Shown: piece by piece, positions 26,922 through 35,064 of the stretch
Position numbering within the stretch: the stretch's first letter is position 1
Layout of the letters: each line of letters opens with the position of its first letter
Source: Leifsonia poae
GTDB taxonomy: Bacteria; Actinomycetota; Actinomycetes; Actinomycetales; Microbacteriaceae
Length of the DNA stretch: 64,000 bases
Reading direction: 5' to 3'
NCBI RefSeq assembly: GCF_020009625.1
Contig: NZ_JAIHLP010000002.1
Location: 2,666,001-2,730,000 of the forward strand
The notes under the pieces: generated by a model
Told to the model about the DNA's origin: nothing
Seen by the model: only the letters and a program-made list of their open reading frames with translations
The model's database searches: none
Program-made: the position numbers and the translations under genes

Positions 26922-27874
26922 TGCCGGCGCTCCCGTCCGTCGAAGAGACACTCGGCTACTTCGACTCCCTGTCGAACTGGGGCAGGTGGGGATCCGACGA
27001 CCGACTCGGCACGCTCAACCTCATCACCCCCGAGAAGCGCGTGGCCGCTGCCCGGCTTGTGATGAGCGGGGAGAGCATCTCGCTGTCGCGCAACATCAAC
27101 CCCGAGGATCCCGACCCGCTCGGCACGGGCCTGGCTGTCGTGCAGCGCTTCATGGGACTGGGCGAGGTCGAGCAGCACATGGGAAAGGGTGCTGCCCGGT
27201 TCGACGGCATCACCGAACAGGTGCACATTGCGGCGCACGGCGCCAATACTCACCTCGACGGGCTCGCGCACTATGCGTGGGACGGTAAGACATACAACGG
27301 CTTCGACCTCTCCGAGATCACCTCACTCGGGGGGTCGAAGAAGCTCTCAGTGCACGACGCTCACGCAGGGATCGTCTCGCGAGGGGTTCTTGTCGACATT
27401 CCCGCGTTGCTCGGCGTGGAGTGGCTGGACTTCAGCTACGCGATCGGCCCCGAGGAAATCGACGCGGCGCTAGAGCGACAGGGTGTCGTACTGAGGCCGG
27501 GTGATGTCCTGCTCGTGCACACAGGTTATGTCGCCCGGACGCTCGCGGAAGGGCGCAACGACCCCCGCCGGCCGAACCAGCCCGGACTGCATGCCGGATG
27601 CCTCCCGTTCCTCAAGGAGCACGACATCGCCGTGCTCGGCAGCGACGCCATCCAGGATGTTCAGCCGTCGGGTTTCCCGACGCTCGACCTCCTCCGGCCG
27701 ATCCACGCCGTGGGACTGGTCGCGCTGGGGCTCTGGCTCATCGACAACATGGAGCTCACCGAACTCGCCAACAGATGTCGGGAGACGAATCGCTACGAGT
27801 TCTTCTTCGCCATGCTGCCGTGGCGCATGATGGGAGTGACGTCGAGCGCCACCAACCCGATCGCACTGTTCTAG
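26921..27874 (+). CDS. Cyclase-family metal hydrolase (kynurenine formamidase-like)
   Basis: Hydrolase of 317 aa of the cyclase family (Pfam Cyclase), which cleaves formamides, lactones or isatin-like rings using a bound metal. The signature is AAHGANTHLDGLAHYAWDG, with the His-x-x-x-Thr-His-x-Asp pattern and a second His. Further conserved parts are SRGVLVDIPALLG, LRPGDVLLVHTGY and DAIQDVQPSG. Its ATG overlaps the aldolase stop by one base (TGATG). Last gene of the operon; the following 479 nt contain only repeats. Confidence 0.86.
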   Translation: MPALPSVEETLGYFDSLSNWGRWGSDDRLGTLNLITPEKRVAAARLVMSGESISLSRNINPEDPDPLGTGLAVVQRFMGLGEVEQHMGKGAARFDGITEQVHIAAHGANTHLDGLAHYAWDGKTYNGFDLSEITSLGGSKKLSVHDAHAGIVSRGVLVDIPALLGVEWLDFSYAIGPEEIDAALERQGVVLRPGDVLLVHTGYVARTLAEGRNDPRRPNQPGLHAGCLPFLKEHDIAVLGSDAIQDVQPSGFPTLDLLRPIHAVGLVALGLWLIDNMELTELANRCRETNRYEFFFAMLPWRMMGVTSSATNPIALF

Positions 27875-28126
27875 TAGAAGCGGATCTCCCTGCAATAGTC
27901 GACCGGATGCTCCTGGCTCACCGGCTTTCGGCGCGCCAGGTAGGAAATACCACTCCTGGCCCACCTCGCTTGCCAAGCGCATCCACCTGCAGCCTTGATC
28001 GTGACAACAATTTGACAACACTCGGACGAAAACGAAGCGTATCTGCAAAGGTCGAAGTGACCCAAAAAGGCCCGGGATTCCGAGGTTATGCGCAAACCGA
28101 TCGAGTAGTACTGGGCACCGGATAGA

Positions 28127-28148
28127 GTTCGAATCCCACGCCCTCCGC
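28127..28148 (+). repeat. Central attachment core: copy of tRNA-Ser 3' end
   Basis: All 22 nt match the tRNA-Ser 3' end at 20029-20050. With its flanks (TAGA before, AGC after) it matches the third copy over 29 nt with one mismatch, so copies two and three derive from the same kind of element end. Confidence 0.88.
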
Positions 28149-28160
28149 AGCATTCGATTG

Positions 28161-28195
28161 GCCCGACATCCCAATGATTTGTTGGGATGCCGGGC
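28161..28195 (+). terminator. Hairpin just after the central attachment core
   Basis: GCCCGACATCCCAA (28161-28174) pairs with 28182-28195 at 13 of 14 positions around a 7-nt loop, followed by TGTTGCCGTTCT. It may be the original tRNA terminator carried along with the attachment site. Confidence 0.55.
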
Positions 28196-28353
28196 TGTTG
28201 CCGTTCTGCTGTTATGTGTCAGGGCCAAGGCGCGGGCACGGTTCTGGCACGCATATCGCGGAGTTTGAAGCATTACACTTCAGTGCTCTGAAATTTGAAA
28301 TTGTGCTATGGTCATTGCGTGCCGCGACGATGCGGCAATAGGAGATCCATCAA

Positions 28354-29244
28354 ATGATGCTTTCCAGGATCACGGTGACCGTTGTGGCTGCGGCGCTGTT
28401 TCTAGGCGGAGGTGCCACGACGGCAGCCGCGGCGACAAGTGATGTGGCATCCTCGTCGACACGTGCCGCATTAGACGGGCACGGGCTGCTGTCGGCTTCG
28501 GGAGCGGAGCCCCGTTCGGCCGTCGCGCCGACGAGTGCGGCATCCGGCTCCGGCACTGTGAGCCCTGAGGGCCTCATCGTCGACAGCGGCAATGGCAACA
28601 CGGTCGGGATCAGCCCCGCAACGAGCACTCGGGGAACGACTGAGGCTGGCGGCGGCGCGGCGGTCTTCGATGTGGACCCGAGCTACAGCTACGCCGTCAC
28701 AGGGAAGGGGACGGCGGCCAACGCTGGGTATGCGGTGATCAAAGACTCGTCCGCACCGTCGACGTACCAGTTTGTGGTGACGGTGAATGGGGTGCCGGCG
28801 AAACTCACACTCGCTGACCGTGGCGCCGTGGTTCAGGATGCGGATGGTCAGGCGGTCAACTTCATCGGTGCCGCGTGGGCGAAGGACGTGAGCGGCGCGG
28901 TGCTGTCGACGTCGTACAGCGTCGACGGGAACGTGCTGACGCAGCACGTCGACCACCGAGGAGCGGCGTACCCCATTGTCGCTGACCCGGGACTGGAGTG
29001 CGATTGGCAGTTCTGCACGATTCTGTTGAGTCGCGGTGAGACGAAGCAGATGGCCACCAGCATGGCAGCCGCCGCAGCGATCATCGCCGCAGCGTGTGGC
29101 CCGGCAGCCTGGGCATGTGGGATCGGTACCGGGCTGATGGTCGACACGGCAAACCGGGCAATGAACCAGGGCAAGTGCGCCGGTATCCGGAAGCAGCACA
29201 TTCTCGCGCCGGTGTGGCCAATCATCGAGCCCTGCCGTTCCTAG
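28354..29244 (+). CDS. Secreted protein with conserved carrier module and six-cysteine C-terminal domain
   Basis: Protein of 296 aa with a signal peptide (about residues 1-27, AXA-type end). Residues about 135-212 form a beta-rich module ending in AAYPIVADPG, a module I recognise from many actinobacterial secreted proteins, where it precedes variable C-terminal domains. Here the C-terminal 85 residues hold six cysteines (216, 221, 248, 255, 275, 294) and an Ala-rich hydrophobic helix at about 233-262, starting with LLSRGETKQMA. This arrangement recalls small secreted effectors or bacteriocin-like domains, but no function is established. GGAGA precedes two adjacent ATG codons (28354, 28357). 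The next gene encodes a small membrane protein. Confidence 0.7.
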   Translation: MMLSRITVTVVAAALFLGGGATTAAAATSDVASSSTRAALDGHGLLSASGAEPRSAVAPTSAASGSGTVSPEGLIVDSGNGNTVGISPATSTRGTTEAGGGAAVFDVDPSYSYAVTGKGTAANAGYAVIKDSSAPSTYQFVVTVNGVPAKLTLADRGAVVQDADGQAVNFIGAAWAKDVSGAVLSTSYSVDGNVLTQHVDHRGAAYPIVADPGLECDWQFCTILLSRGETKQMATSMAAAAAIIAAACGPAAWACGIGTGLMVDTANRAMNQGKCAGIRKQHILAPVWPIIEPCRS

Positions 29245-29279
29245 GCGAAACATGTTGGAATGAAGACAGGAGGAGCATT

Positions 29280-29687
29280 ATGACGAAGGTCGCCACACCA
29301 GCTCGACCGTTCTTCCCCACTAGCAGGGCCGGCGCCCTTGCCGGTGTCGCGCTCGTGATCGTTGCGCTCGTGACATCGATGCTTCAGGCGGCGGGGGTCT
29401 CGGTCGTCTCATCCACGGCGGTGTTCATCGTTCTGTTGGCGGCGTTCGCAACCATTCCGCGATCGATCCGGCCCCGAGGAGCAGGGATTCTCGCCCCGAT
29501 TGGCCAGGCCGCGTCGGCCGCGGTGTACGGCTCCGCGCTGGCTGTAGGAGTCGCCGGAATCAGCGCTTCTGCCGCAACGGGAACCCCCTTGTGGGCGAGC
29601 ATCGCACTTGCCCTCTGCACGGTCGGGTTCACCGCCGGGGCGGTGTGGGCGATCACGTCGCGACACGCGTCTCCACAATCCCCGTAG
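29280..29687 (+). CDS. Small hypothetical membrane protein, 135 aa
   Basis: Four predicted membrane helices (about 17-38, 40-58, 68-92 and 98-122) and short polar ends. AGGAGG lies five bases before the ATG at 29280, a stronger site than its neighbours have. It follows the six-cysteine secreted protein by 35 nt and is closed by a terminator, so the pair is a two-gene unit; an immunity or export-helper role for the secreted protein is a guess based only on this arrangement. Confidence 0.72.
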   Translation: MTKVATPARPFFPTSRAGALAGVALVIVALVTSMLQAAGVSVVSSTAVFIVLLAAFATIPRSIRPRGAGILAPIGQAASAAVYGSALAVGVAGISASAATGTPLWASIALALCTVGFTAGAVWAITSRHASPQSP

Positions 29688-30256
29688 CCCGATCCACTTC
29701 TAAGATCAGCTGAGGGGTTCGCTGGGTGACCGGCGAGCCCCTCAGTGCATGTTTGGCACCAGCGAAGGAAATGACCGACCAGGCCGCGAATATGCGCGCC
29801 GCGGACAACAAGGCCAGGGCGCTCAGTCCCCGTCGACGCCCACCGAGCGTCTTCCCACAGGTTGCGAGTGACGGCCGTCTGAATGCGGTTTCAGAAATGA
29901 GACCTACTCTTTTAACCGTTAAGCGGATACGTCGCGTAAACGCCAAGCCGGCGTACCAGGGTTCTGCGATTCCGGTTCCTACAAGCGAACTCGGACACGA
30001 AGACAAGCCGGTTCACACCACCGTGGGTCGAGAGGATGCGACGGACAGTCGGCGATCGGCTGAGGCACCAGCGAGGCAAGGAGTCGATGCACCCTTGTCC
30101 CGCACGCTCGCCGCAGGCGGCCGATCCGTGCCGGGAGCACAAGCGCTCGGGCCCGCCGAGGGCGCATCCTGGACCTTGACAGCCGCCTCCGGGGGTCGTC
30201 GAGGCGGCCGATCGGGCTCGCGCGAAGCTGCGACCGACTGAAAGGATGACGGCACG
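29688..30256. other. 569-nt stretch without a recognisable gene
   Basis: After the terminator at 29711-29744 the sequence has open frames on both strands, but none has a ribosome site, a protein-like composition or a family match. It separates the secreted-protein pair from the CoA-transferase operon and must contain the promoter of the latter; a TTGACA at 30176-30181 has no clear -10 partner. Confidence 0.5.
29711..29744 (+). terminator. Terminator after the small membrane protein gene
   Basis: TGAGGGGTTCGC (29711-29722) pairs with 29733-29744 over 12 bp with one G-T pair, and a 10-nt loop. Confidence 0.7.
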
Positions 30257-31027
30257 ATGATCGACAAAGTGGTCGATTCGGCAGGCGAGGCGATCGCGGA
30301 CATCACGTCGGGGTCGAGCCTCGCGGTCGGCGGATTCGGTCTCTGCGGCATCCCGATGGTTCTCATCGGGGCGCTTCTTGTGCGCGGCGCGGACGAGCTC
30401 GATGTGGTGTCGAACAATTGCGGCGTCACGGACTGGGGTCTGGGTGTGCTGCTGGCGGCGGGACGCATCCGGAGGATGACCTCCTCGTACGTCGGCGAGA
30501 ACAAGGAGTTCGAACGGCGGTATCTTTCCGGCGAGCTCGAACTGGAGCTGACCCCTCAGGGAACACTGGCCGAGAAGCTCCGCGCCGGGGGCAGCGGCAT
30601 CGCCGCTTTCTTCACACGCACGGGCGTGGGGACGGCGGTCGCCGACGGCGGGCTCCCGCGCCGCTATCACGCGGATGGCTCCGTCGCGGAGGCGAGCCGT
30701 CCGAAGCCGATGCAGACGTTCGCGGTCGGTGGGATACAGCAGGATTTCGTGCTCGAGGAGGCGATCACCACCGATTTCGCGCTGGTCCATGCCGCGCGCG
30801 GTGACCGGCACGGCAACCTCGTGTTCGACAAGTCCGCCCGCAATTTCTCGCCGCTGTGCGCGATGGCAGGGCGCGTGTGCATCGCCGAGGTGGAGGAGAT
30901 CGTCGAAGTCGGTGAGCTCGATCCGGACGCCGTTCACCTTCCCGGCGTGTACGTCGATCGCATTGTCGTCGTCGGTTCCGATGTCGAGAAGCGCATCGAA
31001 CGCCGGACCGTGAAAGAGGAGGCCTGA
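30257..31027 (+). CDS. CoA-transferase subunit A (3-oxoacid type)
   Basis: Alpha subunit of a heteromeric family I CoA-transferase, 256 aa, which moves CoA from succinyl- or acetyl-CoA to an organic acid made in the pathway. The N-terminal [16 protein letters not shown] matches the conserved Gly-rich CoA-binding stretch; [34 protein letters not shown] and [16 protein letters not shown] are family landmarks. GAAAGGATG lies upstream. Its stop is two bases before the start of subunit B. In the setting of an aromatic cluster, a 3-oxoadipate or similar acid is a reasonable substrate. Confidence 0.92.
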   Translation: MIDKVVDSAGEAIADITSGSSLAVGGFGLCGIPMVLIGALLVRGADELDVVSNNCGVTDWGLGVLLAAGRIRRMTSSYVGENKEFERRYLSGELELELTPQGTLAEKLRAGGSGIAAFFTRTGVGTAVADGGLPRRYHADGSVAEASRPKPMQTFAVGGIQQDFVLEEAITTDFALVHAARGDRHGNLVFDKSARNFSPLCAMAGRVCIAEVEEIVEVGELDPDAVHLPGVYVDRIVVVGSDVEKRIERRTVKEEA

Positions 31028-31029
31028 CC

Positions 31030-31665
31030 ATGGGGTGGACTCGCGAGGAGATGGCAGCGCGGGGCGCCCGCGAGCTCCAGGACGGCGCCTATGTCAACCT
31101 CGGCATCGGCCTCCCGACGCTCGTTCCGAATCACGTGCCAGAAGCCATGACCGTCGTGCTGCAGTCTGAGAACGGCATCCTCGGGGTCGGGCCGTACCCG
31201 ACGGAGGACGCCGTCGATCCCGACCTCATCAACGCAGGCAAGGAGACCGTCACCGTGCGGCCCGGGGCCGCATACTTCGACTCCGCCATGAGCTTCGGCA
31301 TGATCCGCGGCGGCAAGATCGACGCGGCCATCCTGGGCGCGATGCAGGTGTCGTCCTCCGGAGATCTGGCCAACTGGATGGTCCCCGGCAAGATGGTGAA
31401 AGGCCCGGGTGGCGCGATGGACCTCGTCCACGGCGCGCGCCGCGTGATCGTTCTCATGGAGCACGTGGCCAAGGACGGATCGCCCAAGATCGTCGACGTG
31501 TGCAGCCTCCCGCTGACCGGGCGCAGGGTGGTGCACCGCATCATCACCGATCTCGCGGTCCTCGATGTGGTCTCCACCGGCCTGCGGCTGGTGGAGCTGG
31601 CGCCCGGTGTTTCGGTCGAGCAGGTTGCAGCGGCGACCGAGCCGACGTTCGAGGTCGCGGTCTAG
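31030..31665 (+). CDS. CoA-transferase subunit B (3-oxoacid type)
   Basis: Beta subunit, 211 aa, carrying the catalytic glutamate of the [10 protein letters not shown] motif (Glu47) that forms the glutamyl-CoA thioester. [36 protein letters not shown] and [19 protein letters not shown] are typical. It is coupled to subunit A and converges with the amidohydrolase gene 22 nt downstream. Confidence 0.93.
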   Translation: MGWTREEMAARGARELQDGAYVNLGIGLPTLVPNHVPEAMTVVLQSENGILGVGPYPTEDAVDPDLINAGKETVTVRPGAAYFDSAMSFGMIRGGKIDAAILGAMQVSSSGDLANWMVPGKMVKGPGGAMDLVHGARRVIVLMEHVAKDGSPKIVDVCSLPLTGRRVVHRIITDLAVLDVVSTGLRLVELAPGVSVEQVAAATEPTFEVAV

Positions 31666-31687
31666 TCGACCGAGTACATCCGGCGGT

Positions 31688-32779
31688 TCAGCGGCTCCGG
31701 ATGCCCGCGCACCAGACTCCGCGGATCGCGCGGGTGGCGCGGATGTCAGCGATCGGGTCGCCGTCGAGCAGTACCAGGTCGGCTCGCTTGCCGGCCGCAA
31801 TGCTGCCGCGGTCATCCAGGCCGAACCGGGCGGCGGCGACCCTGGTCGCGGCGTCGAGCGCCTCCGCGGTGGACAGCCCGGCATCGACCAGCAGTGCGAG
31901 CTCGTCGTGCAGGCTGACGCCGAAGGGAGGCGCAGCAGGCGCGCCGGGGGTTCGGTTCGCGTCTGTTCCGGCGATAACCGGCATCCCTGCTGCGTGCAGG
32001 TTCGCGACACTGGTGCGGGCGGCTTCGTATCGCGGGCCCGGACCGCCGCCGGGGTTCACCACATCGACGATGGTGCGCATCATGGTCAGCGTCGGCACGA
32101 TGACGGCGCCGGCGGCGACGAGTGCACCTGCCTGCTCCGCATCGACGGGGCGGTCGAGGGGCGCGTGGGTCAGCACGTCCACACCGGCGTTCTGCGCCAT
32201 TGCAACGGCGTCCGACCGCGAGGCATGGGCAATGGTGAGGAGGCCGCGGCGGTGGGCGGCCGCGACGATGGCGTCGACCTCCTCCTGCTGGAACCCCGGC
32301 AGATCGATCACGATCTTGATGTAGTCGGCGCCCTGCTCCGCGTGCTCGGCGACCCACGCCTCTGCGCCGGCCGACGAGCCGACGAGCGCGTCGTCGTCGG
32401 CGTGCATCCGGGCCGCGTGTGCGCTGGCAGGCGAGGTGGCGACCATGAGGGAGCTGCGGAGATCGGTGACGCCAGCCTGCCCTCGCAATGCCGCGATGAG
32501 CGCGGCGGGCGAGCCCATGTCGAGCGCAGTGGTCACCCCCTGATCGGCGAGCGCCTCCAGGCTCCCTGGTCCTTCGACGTGGACGTGCGCGTCGATGAGG
32601 CCAGGGATGAGGTGGCCTCCGGTCAGCACCTCGGTCTCGTCGGGGCCGTCGCTCGGCAACGTGCCCGTCGCCGCCACCGAGGCGATGAGCCCGTCCTTTA
32701 CGACGACGTCGGAGGGGTCCCCGAAGGCTCCGGCGCGGTAGACGAGCACATCGCGGAAGACCGTGCGCTCCACGCTCAT
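31688..32779 (-). CDS. Amidohydrolase-superfamily hydrolase
   Basis: Metal-dependent hydrolase of 363 aa of the imidazolonepropionase-like group. LIPGLIDAHVHVEGPG gives the metal ligands His65 and His67; later ligands are the Lys in DYIKIVIDL, His in LTIAHAS, His in DVLTHAPL and Asp in VIAGTDANR. The C-terminus has GSIAAGKRADLVLLDGDP. The start at 32779 shares ATGA with the upstream alpha/beta hydrolase stop; an earlier in-frame start at 32800 lies inside that gene. Last of a four-gene minus-strand run (NmrA, HIT, alpha/beta hydrolase, amidohydrolase). Confidence 0.87.
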   Translation of the reverse strand: MSVERTVFRDVLVYRAGAFGDPSDVVVKDGLIASVAATGTLPSDGPDETEVLTGGHLIPGLIDAHVHVEGPGSLEALADQGVTTALDMGSPAALIAALRGQAGVTDLRSSLMVATSPASAHAARMHADDDALVGSSAGAEAWVAEHAEQGADYIKIVIDLPGFQQEEVDAIVAAAHRRGLLTIAHASRSDAVAMAQNAGVDVLTHAPLDRPVDAEQAGALVAAGAVIVPTLTMMRTIVDVVNPGGGPGPRYEAARTSVANLHAAGMPVIAGTDANRTPGAPAAPPFGVSLHDELALLVDAGLSTAEALDAATRVAAARFGLDDRGSIAAGKRADLVLLDGDPIADIRATRAIRGVWCAGIRSR

Positions 32780-33663
32780 GCTCGGGCGGGAATGGCGCAC
32801 TCGAGGGCGAAGCTCAGCTGGGACAGCTGGAACGATTCCGACGGCCGGTGGAAGTCGATGCAGTGCCCACTGCCGTGCACCAGCCGGCTGTCGACGGACG
32901 TGGCCGATCCGAATCCGGCGCGGAATGCGTCGATCTCACTCTGATCGGTGACCCACAGTGCGTCGAACTCGCCCTGCCGGTGGTGCACCGGAACCTTGAC
33001 CCGGCCGCAGACCTCGGCACGGTGCTCAATCCATTCGCCGGTGATGTCGAGGAGTTCGGACTTCGGCACGATCGTGTTCGAGGGGTGGCTTGCCGCGGGC
33101 ATGTCGGCCGCGATGGTCCCGGCGGGGCCGAACATCACCTGGTCCTTCATCGGGGTGGGAAGCTCGATGACTGGGATGTCGGGCAGCGACTCCCACGCGG
33201 CGCGCGACTCTCCGGGGACGCGCACCAGGCATCCCGAGATGGCGAGCCCGAGCAGCGGCCAGTCCTGTGGGGTGGCGGCGATCGCTGTGGCGACGGCGGC
33301 CCCGATCGAGTGCGCGATGAGCACGATGCCGGCGGTTCCTTCGCCGTGTTCGCGCCAGATGGAGCCGATCGCGTCGCCGAGCACGTCGGCATTGCTCAGA
33401 ATGATCGACTCGCCGGCGTCGAGCGGGCTCGAGTCTCCGTAGTTCGGCCGGTCGAGCGCGATCACGGGAACGCCCGCGGCGGCCGCGTGGTCGAGCAGGG
33501 AGTAGCCCGGAATGTCGAAGTACACCGACGAGTACGTGCCTCCATGCAGTGCGATGACGAGAGGGACGTCCCGACCGGGCGCTGTCCCGTTGCTGCGACC
33601 GCTGAAGGTCATGCCGGCGGCAGCGCCGGAACCGGACACGGAGTGGGTGAATGACGTGGACAT
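32776..33663 (-). CDS. Alpha/beta hydrolase (possible ring-cleavage-product hydrolase)
   Basis: Serine hydrolase of 295 aa. The oxyanion motif HGG is at 40-42 (VIALHGGTYSSVYFDIPG), the nucleophile elbow is IAHSIGAA with Ser119, and the catalytic His is in GSGHCIDFH near the C-terminus. The region LDRPNYGDSSPLD is usual after strand 4. Close to an extradiol-type dioxygenase cluster, C-C hydrolysis of a meta-cleavage product (MhpC-like) or ester hydrolysis are both possible. GAAAGGACG precedes two adjacent ATG codons (33666, 33663); the second has the better spacing. Confidence 0.84.
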   Translation of the reverse strand: MSTSFTHSVSGSGAAAGMTFSGRSNGTAPGRDVPLVIALHGGTYSSVYFDIPGYSLLDHAAAAGVPVIALDRPNYGDSSPLDAGESIILSNADVLGDAIGSIWREHGEGTAGIVLIAHSIGAAVATAIAATPQDWPLLGLAISGCLVRVPGESRAAWESLPDIPVIELPTPMKDQVMFGPAGTIAADMPAASHPSNTIVPKSELLDITGEWIEHRAEVCGRVKVPVHHRQGEFDALWVTDQSEIDAFRAGFGSATSVDSRLVHGSGHCIDFHRPSESFQLSQLSFALECAIPARA

Positions 33664-33697
33664 CATCGTCCTTTCGGGTGGGTTGGGTGGGGTGGAT

Positions 33698-34117
33698 TCA
33701 GGTGGCGGCGAGTGTCGCGCGGACGTCTGCTGCCGTGGCGAGGGAGGCGTCAATGTCGCGGTGATCGGGGCGCAGCGCGAGGATCCCCGCGCCCTTCAGC
33801 TCCGTGGGGAGACCCGCCGGCCGGGCGATGACGAGGAAATGGAAGTGCGGGTAGTTCTCGCCGAAGCTCATGAAATAGACGCCTTCGGCGCCGGTCGCAG
33901 TTTGGATGGCCGTGGCCACGCGCTGCGATATCACTCCGAACCCGGCGGCCTCCTCACCGGTCAGTGAACCCCATCCCTCGGCGTGACGGCGCACCCGGAG
34001 GATGTACCATCCGGGGAGGTCGTAGCCGTCTGCCACCTCGCAGGAGAAGTCGTCGTCGCGGTATACGACGGCGACGCCCGCGGCCTGCTCGAGGTCGCAG
34101 GGCAGGCAGGCGCTCAC
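33698..34117 (-). CDS. HIT-family protein with incomplete histidine triad
   Basis: Small nucleotide-binding-type protein of 139 aa. It has the N-terminal CLPC pair seen in many HIT proteins and the core motif YPHFHFLVIAR, with His91 and catalytic-position His93, but the third triad residue is Leu95 instead of His. The family hydrolyses or transfers nucleoside phosphate groups; with this change the activity may be altered. The GTG start overlaps the NmrA gene stop (GTGA). Its place inside a catabolic operon is unusual and suggests a role on a pathway intermediate or on CoA/nucleotide by-products. Confidence 0.72.
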   Translation of the reverse strand: MSACLPCDLEQAAGVAVVYRDDDFSCEVADGYDLPGWYILRVRRHAEGWGSLTGEEAAGFGVISQRVATAIQTATGAEGVYFMSFGENYPHFHFLVIARPAGLPTELKGAGILALRPDHRDIDASLATAADVRATLAAT

Positions 34118-34986
34118 GCGTTCGCTCCTGCCGGCAGGAGCAGCGCGTCGAGGAAGGCTTCGATGGTGCGCGGCGGTCGGCCGGTCACCTGCTGGACCGT
34201 GTCGGTCACGAAGGCGGACTCACCTGCGCGGAACAGTTCATACATCTCCTCGAAGTGCTCCGCCTCCCACTCGGCCATGCCACGCGCCACGAGGGAGGTA
34301 CGGACCTCGGCGGGGGTGACATCGATCAGGTCGGCGGGGGCTCCGGTCCGCTCGGAGACGAGCGTCGCGATCTCGGCGTAGCTCACCGGGTGCGGCCCGG
34401 TGAGCACGAGCGTCTGCCCGTCCCACTGGTGGCTCGTGATGACCCGGGCAGCGACGGCGCCGACGTCGAGCGCATCGATGAAGCTGATCCCTTCGGCGCC
34501 GATCGGGTTCATGATCTTTCCTGTGGCCTGCATCGCGGGCAGCATGAGCCTCGCGACGATCACCTGGAGAAACGAGTTTGGGCGGAGGATCACGAACGGC
34601 TGGCCGCTTTCGATCAGCACCCGTTCGATCTCCCAGTGCTGGCGGCAGACGTGCGGCCCCTGCGGGGTGATCGCGGAGTCTGTGCCGGAGAGCTTGACGA
34701 TGCGCGCCCCAGATCGTCGCAGCTGGCGGATGACCCCGAGTTGCGCGTCGGCCATCGCGAAGTCGTGCGGGGAGAGGAGGAAAACGGTGTCGATATCGTC
34801 GGCGGCGTCCGCGACGGCGGCGGGATCGGTGAAGTCGCCGACGACGAGCTCCACTTCATCGCCCAGCAGCTGGCGGGCGCGGGCCTCGTCGCGCACCAGG
34901 ACACGCGGCTCCTCGCCCGATCGGAGGAGTTCGGACACGACGTGCGGACCGACGTTACCGGTCGCGCCGAGGATCAGGGCGGTCAT
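34114..34986 (-). CDS. NmrA-like NAD(P)-binding protein
   Basis: Atypical short-chain dehydrogenase fold, 290 aa. The dinucleotide loop ALILGATGNVGPHVV is at the N-terminus; VVGDFTDPAAVADA and VFLLSPHD follow. The usual Tyr-x3-Lys is replaced (HWEIERVL), as in NmrA/HSCARG and some quinone or ether reductases, so it may reduce a quinone intermediate or sense NAD(P)H. AAGGAGG six bases upstream fixes the start. First gene of the minus-strand run, with a GATATATTCT motif upstream. A second NmrA-like gene lies at 42808. Confidence 0.83.
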   Translation of the reverse strand: MTALILGATGNVGPHVVSELLRSGEEPRVLVRDEARARQLLGDEVELVVGDFTDPAAVADAADDIDTVFLLSPHDFAMADAQLGVIRQLRRSGARIVKLSGTDSAITPQGPHVCRQHWEIERVLIESGQPFVILRPNSFLQVIVARLMLPAMQATGKIMNPIGAEGISFIDALDVGAVAARVITSHQWDGQTLVLTGPHPVSYAEIATLVSERTGAPADLIDVTPAEVRTSLVARGMAEWEAEHFEEMYELFRAGESAFVTDTVQQVTGRPPRTIEAFLDALLLPAGANA

Positions 34987-35013
34987 CGAGCCTCCTTGCT
35001 CGCTATTCGCTAC

Positions 35014-35023
35014 GATATATTCT
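35014..35023 (-). promoter_or_regulatory. Candidate GntR operator, site 1 (GATATATTCT)
   Basis: GATATATTCT lies 27 nt upstream of the NmrA start; the same 10-mer occurs at 35838-35847 in the divergent GntR/E1 promoter. Confidence 0.5.
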
Positions 35024-35064
35024 GAATCGTACGACTCGCGCTTCCGTTCGCACAAGCCGTGTTC

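Larger units (their letters stand above)
20051..28148. mobile_element. Genomic island A at tRNA-Ser (catabolic, no integrase seen)
   Basis: Delimited by the tRNA-Ser 3' end and its perfect 22-nt copy at 28127-28148. It carries seven genes in two divergent operons around a LysR regulator plus flanking non-coding DNA. TTTGACAAC-type motifs near both ends (20114-20122 and 28011-28019) resemble integrase arm sites. No recombinase, excisionase or transfer gene is present, so it is either a decayed element or one moved by an integrase supplied in trans. The island nature is inference from the repeats. Confidence 0.75.
27875..28353. other. Non-coding junction of islands A and B
   Basis: No convincing gene. 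It contains GTGACAAC at 28001-28008 followed by TTTGACAAC at 28011-28019, the tRNA-Ser 3'-end copy at 28127-28148, a terminator-like hairpin at 28161-28195 and an AT-richer stretch at 28260-28320 that should hold the promoter of the secreted protein downstream. The GTGACAAC-to-attachment-core distance is 126 nt, the same as at the end of island B. Confidence 0.7.

Noticed and set aside
29726..30241. Plus-strand frame of 171 codons in the gap before the CoA-transferase genes
   Set aside because: No ribosome site, Arg/Ala/Ser-rich without structure or family resemblance, lies over a terminator stem; probably not a gene.
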